Below the pieces are notes generated by a model. The model was not told the DNA's origin. It did not search any database and was given only the letters and a program-made list of their open reading frames with translations. The position numbers and the translations under genes were made by a program. Shown here piece after piece: positions 47,601-58,466 of a stretch of 64,000 nucleotides of DNA. This stretch comes from Calliopum simillimum (taxonomy: Eukaryota; Arthropoda; Insecta; Diptera; Lauxaniidae), in the NCBI GenBank assembly GCA_951812925.1, contig OX638370.1, positions 116,760,897 through 116,824,896 of the forward strand, in the 5' to 3' direction. The stretch's first letter is position 1; every line of letters starts with the position of its first letter.

Positions 47601-50600
47601 ATGCTTATAGTGGTCATTCAAAAATGGCTGTAAACAAGAAAGATACTAAAAATATACTATAATAACATTTCTTTTAATTTGTAAAACGACTTTCTTGACA
47701 CTTCAAAAATCGAGTATTATTTGTTTTTGTTGATTTTTTTCTCTATTTTGCATTGAATTTGCACATTTTTTTTTCACGAATCCTTTTTAAATATAGTAAG
47801 CAACTATTATTCATGAAAAGTTTGGCAAAAATGTAAGAAGTACGTTTTTTTTGCTTAATAAGTTGAAAATATGAATTTATTTTCAATGTAAAAAGACATT
47901 CTTGACAAACTGTATCTACGAACCAAAACAGATGAAAGCGATTCTAAAATTCGTTCATTCGCATCAATAAAGCAGCAACGCGATAGATATGCAAATTCAT
48001 AAAAATTTTTAGATGTTTTATGTGCCAGGAGGCTGGGGTCGAGTGACATTCAATAACGTAATTTTTAATAAAATTGAATATTTATAGCTGAATTCGACAG
48101 TTACATTGAAACACTAGTCGTGTTTCTTTTGACGCGTATGTACAATTGTGTTAATTTTTAAATTGCGATTACTCATGAACGGCGAGTCCTCACGATGCAA
48201 AGTTATGGGGAATCACATGGTCCACAAATAATTTTTATTTTATGTAAAAAAAAATTTACCGTTTAGGAATTGTTGAATAAAATGTGATTTTTGACGTTTA
48301 TGGCTTAATTGGTTTTTATGAAATAAATCCCTTTGTAAACTAACTTTTTTCCATAAAATGAAAATTATTTGTAGAGCAAGTGATTCTCCAAAAAAGAATT
48401 ATCGCGCGACTCACCATTCATGAGTTATATCATTTTTAAAATTTTCACAATTGTATTAAATACGCGCCAAAAGAAACACGGCTACTATTGATTACACTTC
48501 TCATTTTAGAGCAAAGTGTACGTATGTACACACTCGAAAATTAATTTTATTTAGCATTCAAACTATAACTATAACAATTTAGATGTTTAGTTTTGATTAT
48601 AAATCAGTGAATCGGTGGATATGTAAAATTAGGTGAGCCGCCATTCATAAAGATTACATTTTTTAATTTAATTTAAAAATAAACATCGCAGCTCTTAAAA
48701 CCCTAATTATCTTTCCTTAAAAATTAATTGTTTTTATGACTTAATATTTGAGTATATTTCATAATAAGGTTTCATTTCGATTTTTCTATGTCGTAGACTT
48801 ATAGAGAATAACAGAAATTGCCACAAGAAATTTTTATTATTTTTTATGTAATCGATAACCATAAGCATTAAATTTTGTTATTAAAATTGTCAAATGAAAA
48901 GCAATGCCATGCTGCTCTGGCGATATGATTTCTCACAAACAAAAAACCAGTTCACTATTGATAAGATAAACGTAATTACAATTTACAACTGATAAGCAAA
49001 AAAAGCGTAGCTGATAAGGCATACTCTCACAGATTGATTTCAAAACATTAACACTGAAGAAAACCACATGGCATAGCATAAAACGTACAAGTACTCACCC
49101 CTTTTAACGTTATATTTTCTTTTTCGAGATCACTTATGCGCGATTCCAATGACACAACATACTCCTTCTTTTTCTTACGCGATAGTGAAGCAGATTCACG
49201 ATTTTTAATCATACGCTGTTGCTTTTTCATCGTTTTTTCATCCACAATGCCTTTGTAAATGTTAATATCGGGCGGTCTTACTGACGCCGACACGGACATG
49301 CAGCCAGACGTTGTTACGCGTGGCATATTTGTTGTTTTCATTGATGCCACTGATTTACCAGGTTCCTGTTTGATGATCAAAGGCGTTGTTGTTTTAACAA
49401 TTTTCGGCATAAATTGTTGTGTTACTTTGCCATTTTGTGTGATTATTTTATTGCCATTGCTAATAACTTGTCCATTTGTCGTTTTCATAACAATTTTAGG
49501 CAACTGTCCATTAAGATTACCGCTAATTTTACCACCCTTTCCGTTTGTATTAAGTTTTGCCATCAAGGCTTTAAAATCATTTGATGAGAGAAATATTGTT
49601 TTTGGTTTAGAATTTGTGGCGCCAATTGATGCAGTTTGTGATGATGTTTTTGCAGCATTCGCAGCTGTAAGTATGCCCGTAGGTTTTGCAGTGATTGTTG
49701 ATACTTTAGGTGCCAATTTCGGTTCAATTTTTATGGGCATTGGTGCCTTTATACTAGTTACTGGAGTGACAGCTGTCAGTGGCATTGTTTTGACTGGGAT
49801 TAAAGTACCCTGAAGTAGATTGAAACCTGTAGATTGCACTTGTGTGGGTGTAACAGGTGAATGTACGGTGGGCAATACTGGTACTGTAATGGGCAACACT
49901 GTTCTTGGTATGTTAGTAATGGCCTGCTGCTGTTGTTGTGTATAAACAGTTGATATTGCTGCCTCTGGTGAAAATACGGGCGTTTCTATTGTACAATCAA
50001 CATCATTATTTTCGGATTTTGCATCTTGTACCGATGAAGCATCACTTTGTATGCCGCTGGTTGCGCTACCAATTGAACTTGTGCAGCTACCCGTTGGAGA
50101 AGGTGTACAACGATGATTGGTTTCGTGTCCAGAATCTGATGGTGAATGTTCCATTTTAAGATCATCAAAATTAATAAAGTCATCTGGATTAAAGTTGTTG
50201 TCTTCATCCGTTGAAGATGACGTTGAAGATGACGTTGATGAGGTACGTTGTGAATCGTATGGTGGCGTAAGAGATGATGATTGTGCAGTTGTCGCTGGAG
50301 AAGGATACGCATCAAAATTGAAATGATATTCAATTGTTGGTTCATTGTTTTGCATCGAAATTTCCAAACATTGTTCATCTTGTGAAAAGGTATGCATATC
50401 AAATGAAGCATTCAAATGATTGTCAGTAGAGCGTAATATCTCGTCCAGTTCATCGAGATTATAATCATCAGGTGACGGTATGAATGATGAGAAATCATCT
50501 AGTCATGGGGTGAAATTAAATTTAAAATTAGTTATTACGAATTCTTTAAACTGTTGTTTTGATTTTTTTTTTTTTTTGGGTCATAACTGGAAATTCCACA

Positions 50601-53600
50601 TAAACAATTTTTAAACTTGATACACATACTTTTACGCAGCGGAAGTGTGGGATACTATGGGTTCAAGTCTTATAGAAAACATTATTATTTTTTAAACTTG
50701 TGTAGATACAGCGAAGTTGAGCTAAATTTATAATTTTCTAAGTTGGTCTTGGGAATCCCACACTTGTTATATAACAGAATCGATATGATATAAAGGTCTA
50801 AAAATTATTTTTTGTTTCAAGCATCAGATGACTAATGCTACTCAGGGTTCTCAGATTTTCCCAAACTTATGAGAAAAATATTAGGGGAGAACAAATCGCA
50901 CAGGACAAACAGGTCATTCCTCCCATTTAATTAATATTTATTGCCTCAATTAAACTTTTGATTTTAATGAAAATATAACTGGAAACTTTTTTTGAGGAAC
51001 TACTCGTTCAAACTATTTTAAACAAAAAGTTTGAAATTGTTAGAATGTACTATTTCAATATTTTCATATGAGAAAGTTTTCACCAGTGAAGCCAAACAAC
51101 ACAATACTAACATTTTGCAAATTTGAAAAGATTTATTGGAGCTGGAAACATCAATTAATGATTAATTCTCTTCCTTACTCTTCTATTCCATGGCGAAATG
51201 TAAGGAAAAGAGCTGTATTCACTACTTGAAATATGAAATCATTTGAATTTTTATTTTGTGGAAAATTTGAGAAAACTGGTAAGTTTTAAGGAAGAACGGA
51301 GAATTTTTTTAGTTAGTATGGTTTAACAAAAAACATTAAATATTTATAAAAAACTTGTTGGGGAAAATTTTTGAGATTTGGCGCGTTTTGGGGAACCAAA
51401 TTTTGGTTTTACTTTGGGCAAGTTTTGAAATTCTCATCTGGGAACCCATTAGTTCTATGCAGTGGTTTTGTGAAAGTCTAACAGGCTCTGAAATGGGTTA
51501 AAAGACAAAAAGAATAAGTTCCATTTGTTCATTTGCTAACGCGTAGTTTCAATCGCTGACATTTTAGAAGTTATGTTTTTTCACGTTTTTTACGGCAGTT
51601 TTTCAAATCAATTTTTTACGTTTCTTTTAAAAATTGCCGCTTACTTTTAAACGAAACAAATACATTTGTTCTTTGGCGTGTGCGACTTTAACGCGGCGTG
51701 CAAAAGAAAATTAAAAAATTGGGAGTACAGCTGTGTCAGCATTTCGCCTCATTTTCTTTCTCACTGTTTTGACTTGATCTGATTTTCACACGGAAATTTT
51801 TCTTTCTTCAAAATCGATTCGTTTTAAAGTCAGGAAAAAGTAAAGGGAATGTTAAGTCTTTCTTATACCGCAAGTTTTCTACATCATATCAAATACAGGT
51901 TTTCTACTCCAACCTTTTCTGCATCATATTGATCTTTTTTCAAATCGAATTAAACTTTTTCAAAGTCAAAATAAACCGTTTCAAAATCAAATTTAACTTT
52001 GCAAAAAATACACTTTTTGAGTTCATTTCTTAAAAAGCTTTTGGAAAAAAGTTTTTAAAAATGAAGATTTTTTAAAAAAAAAAATATTAATGAAATTGTA
52101 CACATATGTAACTGCCATACCTAAATTGCAGCGTCAAGCGTTGCGTTATTTAACGTTACACAAAAGCGCTAAGCGCCATACCGAAATAAAGAGCGTTGCG
52201 TTGAAGTCATTTGTTTGTCAAAACCATATTGTTTTTTCTTTTTTTACTTTTCTGCAGCTAACTTCACTCCATAAAGCTTTGTCAAAATTGGAAATTAGAA
52301 TTGCCGAGCGTTGAGCGTTGGCAATTTCGGTATGCGCCATATAAATTGTATGCACATGAGAAATTTTTGACAGTAAAATAACGCTAACGCCCCAGGACAC
52401 TATACCAACTAGAAAAACTGGCGGCACCACTCTGGAAAAAATTCATCATAGCTATGAAACTATTTAACGCAGATTAATGGGGTTTGGAACGTATGTAATA
52501 TGCACCGGGGCAAAGGTGAGGCATCGCTCGCCGGTTAAAAACTAGTGCATAATAGGAGTTTAATAAATCCATTTTAAGTTTTTAAAAACTTTTTATGATC
52601 GAAGTTTTTATAAAAAAGGTGCGGTAGAGCTTGTTTAGCGTTTTAAGGTTTTGGGACAAACTTTAATTCGAAAATACTTCGACATCGCCCAGGATATAAA
52701 AAAGTTCATAATTCGAGAATCATTCAACCAATGCGCGTGATTTATTTCTAGTACTGAATATAACATCTGATAAAGCTTTTTCCAGTCCTGAAAATTACAT
52801 CTGTTAAAGTTTTTCCAGTCCTGAACATTGCATCTGATAAAGCTTCAGGGCATGATTTATTTTAAAATTCCTTCGATTTCGCTTGGGGTATCATAAAATG
52901 TATTGCCTATCTGTCTGTCTGTCTTTTTAGCGTTTGTATACTTTGGTACTTGAATGTTCATATATTGTGAAGGCACCTGTACATATTTCATCCCCAAACA
53001 CAAAATTCTTCATGTCTCTAAAAACTGTTTTACAAAAATGTATAAGATTAGGAAGTTACATTTGTAAAGTGCTTCGGGAACGGGTGAACAAAGTTGTCCT
53101 CGGTGCAACTAGTTAATAAATAAATTAAGCAATGTATAAATAAATAAATAAATAAATAAATAACGTCCGGCAGGCGAAAAGCGATCAAGGCCATTAGCAT
53201 AAAACAGTCAACGTGGTAATATCAAATTCCTGAACTACGCATTTCATTTAATAATATACTTTTTGTCCAGCGTAATTAAAAAAACACAAACAAATATAAG
53301 CGATTTTTTTAAAATAAAAAACAATAAATGCAGCTTTCATGTCCATGTGGTTGCTCTTTACGCTTATCAAGATGCGCCAACTAATGACATTATGTTATAA
53401 TATACCAACAACTATATAATTTGTAGTAAAAGCAAAACCGTGAATAAAACATGGCAGCACGGAGTGGAGAAGTAAAGAAAGTGGCACAGATTAGAAGGTT
53501 AACTACACGACCCAGCAACAACGTTGGGCAGAGGGCAGAGCCGCTATTGCTGCAGTCAATAAGTAGCTACTGCTATATATTAGAATAAATTTAAACTGGT

Positions 53601-54001
53601 TTTTAAATACGCATGCTTTTTACCTTTAATATTGAAATTTAAATACGATATTTATAAAAAAAATGTGAAGTTAAATAACAAACAAGATCTTTAGATAGTT
53701 AAAAAGTAATTTGTTTAATATAAAAATGGGCAAAAACAAATATATGATAAAAATAGCTTAATCTATGAATAATTTTATAATGGCAAAATACTATTTTGAA
53801 AATATGTTTGTATTAAATGCAAACAAAATGATTTAGCAATATATTTCATCATTTTGTTTGTAAAAAGTCACTTTTACGTGCAGCTGAATCGCATGAAACA
53901 AAAAACATCACTTTTGTGAAAGGAAGGGCTGGGCAAAATTCCCATTCACATTAATCATATTCATCCATCCACTCACCATAAAAATTTTCATCGACATCCA
54001 T
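44675..54001 (-). CDS. Atf6: Atf6, ER-stress sensor transcription factor (three coding exons)
   Basis: Coding exons are 54001-53977, 50498-49099 and 46156-44675, joined in phase for 968 residues. Donors are ATGGTGAGTGG, AAAGGGGTGAGT; acceptors CATGACTAG, TTGTTCACAG. The short first exon reads MDVDENFY and continues into DDFSSFIPSPDDYNLDELDE, an acidic activation region. A bZIP follows: basic region about 433-455 (KNRESASLSRKKKKEY), zipper from about 456, split by intron 2. A transmembrane segment lies at about 548-566 (NVAVLFAMAFMVTLNVG). The lumenal RRSLL at about 599 matches the Site-1 protease RxxL motif. Under ER stress the protein moves to the Golgi, is cut by S1P and S2P, and the cytosolic bZIP activates chaperone genes. 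The C-terminal lumenal domain is about 400 residues. Introns (3.5 and 2.9 kb) hold transposon debris. The first exon is short, so an alternative 5' exon is possible. Confidence 0.93.
47040..47640 (+). pseudogene. Tc1-like transposase remnant in Atf6 intron 2
   Basis: At 47389-47577 the frame reads LSPDCNPIENLWVYLKKKVA then ERQPNTELHLKTQYWERPSN and KKLVPSM, which is the C-terminal end of Tc1-type transposases, including the last catalytic-region motif SPDxNPIENLW. A short upstream stretch near 47043-47075 (ARDPRTWLAATQF) resembles the second helix-turn-helix region. A long palindrome lies between these parts. The element is opposite in orientation to Atf6 and is inactive. Confidence 0.75.
47080..47289. 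repeat. Near-perfect palindrome, 96-bp arms
   Basis: Arms 47080-47175 and 47194-47289 are inverted copies with two mismatches and an 18-bp spacer. The arms contain TATAAAAGATAAGTTCCTAC and CTCTGCCACCTCCAAGTT. It replaces the middle of a Tc1-like gene, so it may have arisen by internal inverted duplication or insertion of a fold-back element. Confidence 0.88.
48115..48484. mobile_element. MITE with TIR CGTGTTTCTTTTGRCGCGTA, in Atf6 intron 2
   Basis: The left arm from 48117 and the right arm ending 48482 pair over about 170 bp with substitutions, including ACTCATGAACGGCGAGTC versus GACTCACCATTCATGAG and TAATTTTTATTTTATG versus CATAAAATGAAAATTA. TA flanks both sides. It has no coding capacity. 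Confidence 0.8.
52108..52400. mobile_element. MITE related to 19441-19596, in Atf6 intron 1
   Basis: It starts TAACTGCCATACCTAAATTG, the same as the element at 19441, and has internal inverted blocks (GCGTTGCGTT, GCCATACCGAAAT versus ATTTCGGTATGCGCC). The right terminus is unclear. Confidence 0.5.
52690..53112 (-). repeat. Dispersed repeat, inverted copy of the CGAAGCGAC family
   Basis: The minus strand from 53112 reads CTAGTTGCACCGAGGACAAC then TTTGTTCACCCGTTCCCGAA, matching 9447-9490. At its other end, 52763-52845 has tandem ~36-bp units containing TTTTCCAGTCCTGAA. A (GTCT)n run lies near 52908-52924. Confidence 0.6.
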
Positions 54002-54427
54002 TGTTTTTCTTTGTTAGTTTTCACACTTTTTTTCAAAATTCTTTTATTATTTCACATATCATGCTATTGCAGATTATTGGTTGCAATTTTAAGCTTAATT
54101 TTCACTAAATATATGGTCAATTTATCTAATTCTTCACCGGTATTTAATTAAAAGAAAAAACCCCGATTTCCGTACAAAATTTCTGGCACTTGTCGACGAA
54201 GCAAAAATTAAATACAAGAAAACTGCAGCAGAAAATGTCAAATGGAATGACATTAGGACGATTATCGATAAATTTTTGACAGTCCAATTAGAGATGAGTT
54301 ACCAATGCCAGTAATGCAGTAATGCAAGTAATGCAGGGGAAAACTGTTAAATGGCCAGAATTTGTCAAAACTTCCCAAAACTATCAAACTTCCCAAATCA
54401 ATGAAACCAAAAAGTCAATTGATTTTT

Positions 54428-54550
54428 GGTGACTAAAAACCAGTCACATATGTCAGCGAGAAAATTTATTATGGTGACTAAAAACAAGTCACATACGTCA
54501 GCGAGAAAATTTAATATGGTGACTAAAAACAAGCGAGAAAATTGGTCATT
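54428..54550. repeat. 45-bp minisatellite, about 2.7 units
   Basis: GGTGACTAAAAAC begins at 54428, 54473 and 54518, exactly 45 bp apart, followed by AGTCACATA(T/C)GTCAGCGAG in the first two units; the third is shortened. Confidence 0.85.
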
Positions 54551-55879
54551 CATCAATGTATAACAAAAAATATTAACACAAGCTTTTTTAAAGCTGTTTT
54601 ATTGATTTTATTATCGAGTAATTCTCATTTTTATTACAAATAAAAAACTCTTACTAAAAAAATTTTTGCCGATAACAAGTAAAAAGTCGGCGTTTTGGCA
54701 TCTTCGAAGTCATTATTTGACATTTCATTATATCTGTTTGTTCGAAAACAATATGCCACCTGATTTTATTTCTTAAATTATAATAGACATCCATAAAAAC
54801 TTTCTTAAAAAGAAACTCCATAATACGATACTTCCTTTAAAAATTATGGCCGATTTAAGATGACATCTTAAAATCCCATAAAACGGGTAAAACGACACAA
54901 CTTTCGACTTCATGAATATAATCTTAAATCTGCAATAACTTTTGAAAAAAGTATTGTATGGCACTTTTTAAGAGCTCGTTTTGAAGGTAAAAGGTTTTAC
55001 TCTATTTTTCAAAAAACCAAATGCAAAAATTATACGCACTTTTACCCAAGCTACTTGGACTAGTAGTATTTTCAGTATTTTCTATAAAAAAAAAATAAAA
55101 AAATGCTTCTTCTTTTTCTATCTTGTCTGTCTTTTGCAACCAGACAACCAGACTTCGAATAAATCGGAATTGCGGAAAAAAATTTACCTGATAAAAAATT
55201 CAATTTTTACTAGTTTTGGGTTTCTTAGGACTAATAAATTCCAACAAAATTTTAAAAGCTTACAAGAAGTTCAAAATTTAAAAAAAAAAACTAAAAGTCA
55301 GGGGTCTAATTTGAATTTATAGATTTTTCCACAGAAAATCAAAATGTATCTACATTGCATTACAATTTGATAAAAAAACAAATGACTCTAATTACTTTTT
55401 ATTAATTGAAAAAAAGACCTAAATCTCGACTTTTTTGAGTTATCTCAGTAAAATGCAAATGCATCGAATGCTGAGAAACGAAAAATTATTTTCTCCCAAA
55501 ACAAAATTGGCCAATTTGAAAAGTTAAAAGATAAGATTTATTGAGGATATGCGCCATTGTCTGAAAATAACGTCTTTTGAACCTTAATTTAAGGATTATT
55601 CGGATCACAGACCTGAGAGAATAATACGGTTGGCAGATTTGGACTCAGCTACCGCAAAAAAAAAAAATCAATCAAATTTTTTCTCTCTATATGTTGCTTC
55701 GTATAATTAACTTCAAATCGAAATTACTTTATTGGAATTTGGTTAATTGGAATATAAATCCGATTTAATCTTTTTTCACCTTAAATTTTATTTAATTCCG
55801 ATATCAAAGAGAATTGGATTTCAAAACTTGGCTGTATTTAACGTTTGAAGAATAATTCAAAACTTCAAAATCATCAATA
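54551..55879. other. Intergenic, no gene recognised
   Basis: AT-rich. A 113-codon frame at 54981-55322 is rich in Lys and Phe, consistent with AT-rich noncoding sequence, and has no domain. Confidence 0.4.
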
Positions 55880-55929
55880 TAGTTAGATTAGATATGAAAA
55901 CTTTTGTTTTTTTAAATTTTTCGCGCCCC

Positions 55930-55986
55930 TCAGAATTGTCTTCACTCCCTCCTAGGAGGGAGCGCCCCACCAGTTGAGAACCACTG
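55930..55986 (-). mobile_element. Isolated hAT terminal sequence
   Basis: Read on the minus strand from 55986: CAGTGGTTCTCAACTGGTGG then GGCGCTCC, a classic hAT terminus. The next eight bases outward (TTCTAAAG) would be the target duplication. The other end was not found nearby. Confidence 0.6.
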
Positions 55987-56614
55987 TTCTAAAGGAACTC
56001 ATTGGTCGGCCAACGCTCCATAGGTAATCCGATAATCCAACACTGGAACCTTTATAAAATAAACGAGACTGGAAAAATTTTTAAATTTGTACCGAATTTC
56101 TGTTTTAGTCTCGCTGGCTGTTTCGCTGAGAGTAAAATTTAGCTTACTTTCTATTTAACTTTACTAATTTACTAGTTTACTAGTACTAAGGTACTAATTT
56201 ATCAAAAAAAAATAGTAATAGGGAATGACCGTATTTCCTACAGGATATTTGTATATTATATACAAATTTGACAGTTTTAAACTGTATATTTAATGATATT
56301 TTCAATTTGGTACATTTCATATTGTAGGCTCACTACTTGCCATGGGTTTTACTATGCTGTTCTATGATTTTGGGCAACACGATTTTAGCTTGTAAGAATA
56401 GGACTCTAGTTGTAATACGAATGTTAGAACAAAACCTTCTTTGATCATAAAGATATTCATTCTATAGTTTACCATTACGATCTCACTGCCAGGAAATATG
56501 TTAGGATTTCATGTCGAAATGTTATTCATGAGAAAAAATATAAAATGGTTCGGGCAAATCGGCCGATACAAATTTTTTTGGAAGACTGCTTACTTCACCA
56601 TTTAGATTGATTGA

Positions 56615-57045
56615 TGAATTAACGGTAGCGGCACTAACAAGTCCACGAGTATAGCGATTTTCCAACTTTTCGATACCACTTTTATATTACGATTTCTCTT
56701 TTTCGTCAAAATAGGCCTCAGCTGACTATCTTTTGGATTCTGGTGTGTAAAAGTGAAGCCATGTTGCATCGATTGTCACATATCGACAATAGAATTCGAT
56801 TTTATTGCGGTTTAACAGCGGTTTAACACTCCTCTGAAGCATCAATTCGTTTTTGTTTTAGTCGACTGTGAGCTCACGCGGCAGCCACTGGCAAAGAGCT
56901 TTTGCATACCCAAATGTTCGTGTAAAATGGTAAAAACACTACCATTTGATATCTTTACAATGTCAGCTAGCTCGAGCTTCTTCAATTTACAATCGTTCAT
57001 AACCAATTTGTGGATTTTTTTTGTTTTCAGGAATAACAGCCTAAT
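56615..57045 (-). pseudogene. Internally deleted mariner transposase
   Basis: The minus strand encodes KKIHKLVMNDCKLKKLELAD then IVKISNGSVFTILHEHLGMQ (second helix-turn-helix of mariner), then, after a frameshift, FLNRNKIEF-like sequence and TIDATWLHFYTPESKRQSA. This runs straight into YFDEKEK and GIEKLENRYTRG, which belong at the C-terminus. The segment between, with two of the three catalytic Asp residues, is deleted. It belongs to a different mariner lineage from the copy at 21.4 kb. Confidence 0.75.
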
Positions 57046-57454
57046 TTGGGAGTCCACAGCGCTCTGCATCATTTGTGCTGGTACGACCATGTTTAAATTA
57101 AGCAATCCATTTGTATCGATGAGTAGACTTCGGATAATGTTTATCAAGACATTGTTTGGTTTCCACTGTATTTTTTTGGAAAAAATTTGGGAAAAATTTA
57201 CATATAGGGCCAAATGGGATCGATTCTGGTTCATTAAAACTATGAAGTGTAAAAAATGTTTCACTTTCATTTTCACCGAATCTGTTCACTTCATCGACTG
57301 AAGCGATTCTGGTGAAAAAAGTGAGTTGAATAAAATTTTTAATTGTGGTGTGTGAAAAATAACTGACATTGCGTATCATTTCTCGTATCACTTCTCCAGC
57401 TGACAACTATTTCAATTTAAAATACAAATTTTACACATATCTACGCAATGAGAT

Positions 57455-57535
57455 TCTGTGGCTGATGTGATAGAGGGTTTGTTATCTAAATATCTCTGAG
57501 CACTGTGTTCAATCCCAATGCAGGATATATTTTTT
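57455..57535 (+). repeat. tRNA-like sequence, probable SINE head
   Basis: An A-box-like TGGCTGATGTGATAGAGG and a B-box-like GTTCAATCCC lie about 50 bp apart. ATTCTGT at the 5' side can pair over 7 bp (with G-T pairs) with GCAGGAT at the 3' side. The T-arm stem does not pair well and a poly-T tract follows, so it is unlikely to be a working tRNA gene. Confidence 0.4.
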
Positions 57536-57719
57536 TTTTTTTTTAATAAATAACGCTTACCTCTTTTTTGTTAAGCAGAGATAAGCGCAGAGGTAAGCGC
57601 TTACGCCTAGGACGCTCAATGTCAAAATGAAACGATGCTTCTTACGGAGCGTAAGTGCTTGGTGCTGACAAATACATAAATGCTAATGAAAACCTTTGGG
57701 AACTTGGGTCGGAATTGAT

Positions 57720-58313
57720 TTTTAGAATATAATTAAACTACGATTACGGCCACACGGCTAAAGCTATAAGAATTAAATTCGGTACAGATAATACTTGGCG
57801 TCGAAGTCTGATTGAGATTCAAATTTAGGCGGGTAGTTTCAGAGTCAATAAAGGGCAGACTGTCTGGTTTGCGATCCGATCTAAATCACGCTGTCCACTT
57901 GCTTTAAGTGGTCAAAACTAACTCTAGTTTTTTAATTGAACCAACCCAATCTGGACTGCGATGGAATAAATGGTGTAAATTTGATGCGAATCGATTATAG
58001 GGGTCGTGGGGATCCAATTCTTTAAATTTTGCAATTTTAAATACATCCATCTGATCGAGCACTTTCAATTTCCCGGTCTATTTTAATAACACGACTACGC
58101 CCTTTACAACCGCTTATTGTTCATGTTACGCCTGGCTTGTTTTTGTGCGAAATTTTGGTTTTTTTTTTAGGAAACGACATTTGAAATATTATTGTTGATT
58201 TGTTTGTTTTTCATTAAATTAAATTTTTATCACTGTCAAAATTGTCAGGTGTAAAAACACTTTTCATGATGAAAAATCTTTTCACTGAACCAGACTCGAC
58301 TCCCTGGTAAATA
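57720..58313 (+). repeat. Dispersed element, copy A
   Basis: It matches 63163-64000 in inverse orientation in several blocks: ATTACGGCC..GGCTAAAGC, TGATTGAGATTCAAATTTAG, CATCCATCTGATCGAGCACT, GTGCGAAATTTTGG, ATTGTTGATTTGTTTG, AAATTTTTATCACTGTC and, at the end, TTTTCACTGAACCAGACTCG. It is non-coding. The class is unknown. Confidence 0.7.
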
Positions 58314-58466
58314 AAAATTTTGTATGAAATTTGAAGTCAATCTCTTTAGATAAAACCCTTCAAAATGTTGCTTTTGAAAAATGGCTTAATATATCTCTCG
58401 AAAGTGATAACAAACATTACGTTTAGTATGTCTTTATTAAAATCTAGGTCATTTTACTGATCAAAA

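Noticed and set aside
49259..49813. 184-codon plus-strand frame
   Set aside because: It is antisense to Atf6 exon 2, whose minus-strand frame carries the bZIP.
49986..50411. 141-codon minus-strand frame rich in His, Leu and Gln
   Set aside because: It is another frame of Atf6 exon 2, an effect of its biased codons.
54981..55322. 113-codon frame considered as a small gene
   Set aside because: Composition (Lys, Phe, Asn) is that of AT-rich non-coding DNA; no domain, signal peptide or splice support.
57098..57406. 102-codon minus-strand frame
   Set aside because: It overlaps repeat sequence similar to 63.17-63.3 kb and has no domain.
57455..57535. Functional tRNA gene
   Set aside because: The T-arm stem does not pair and the anticodon arm is not convincing; a SINE head fits better.
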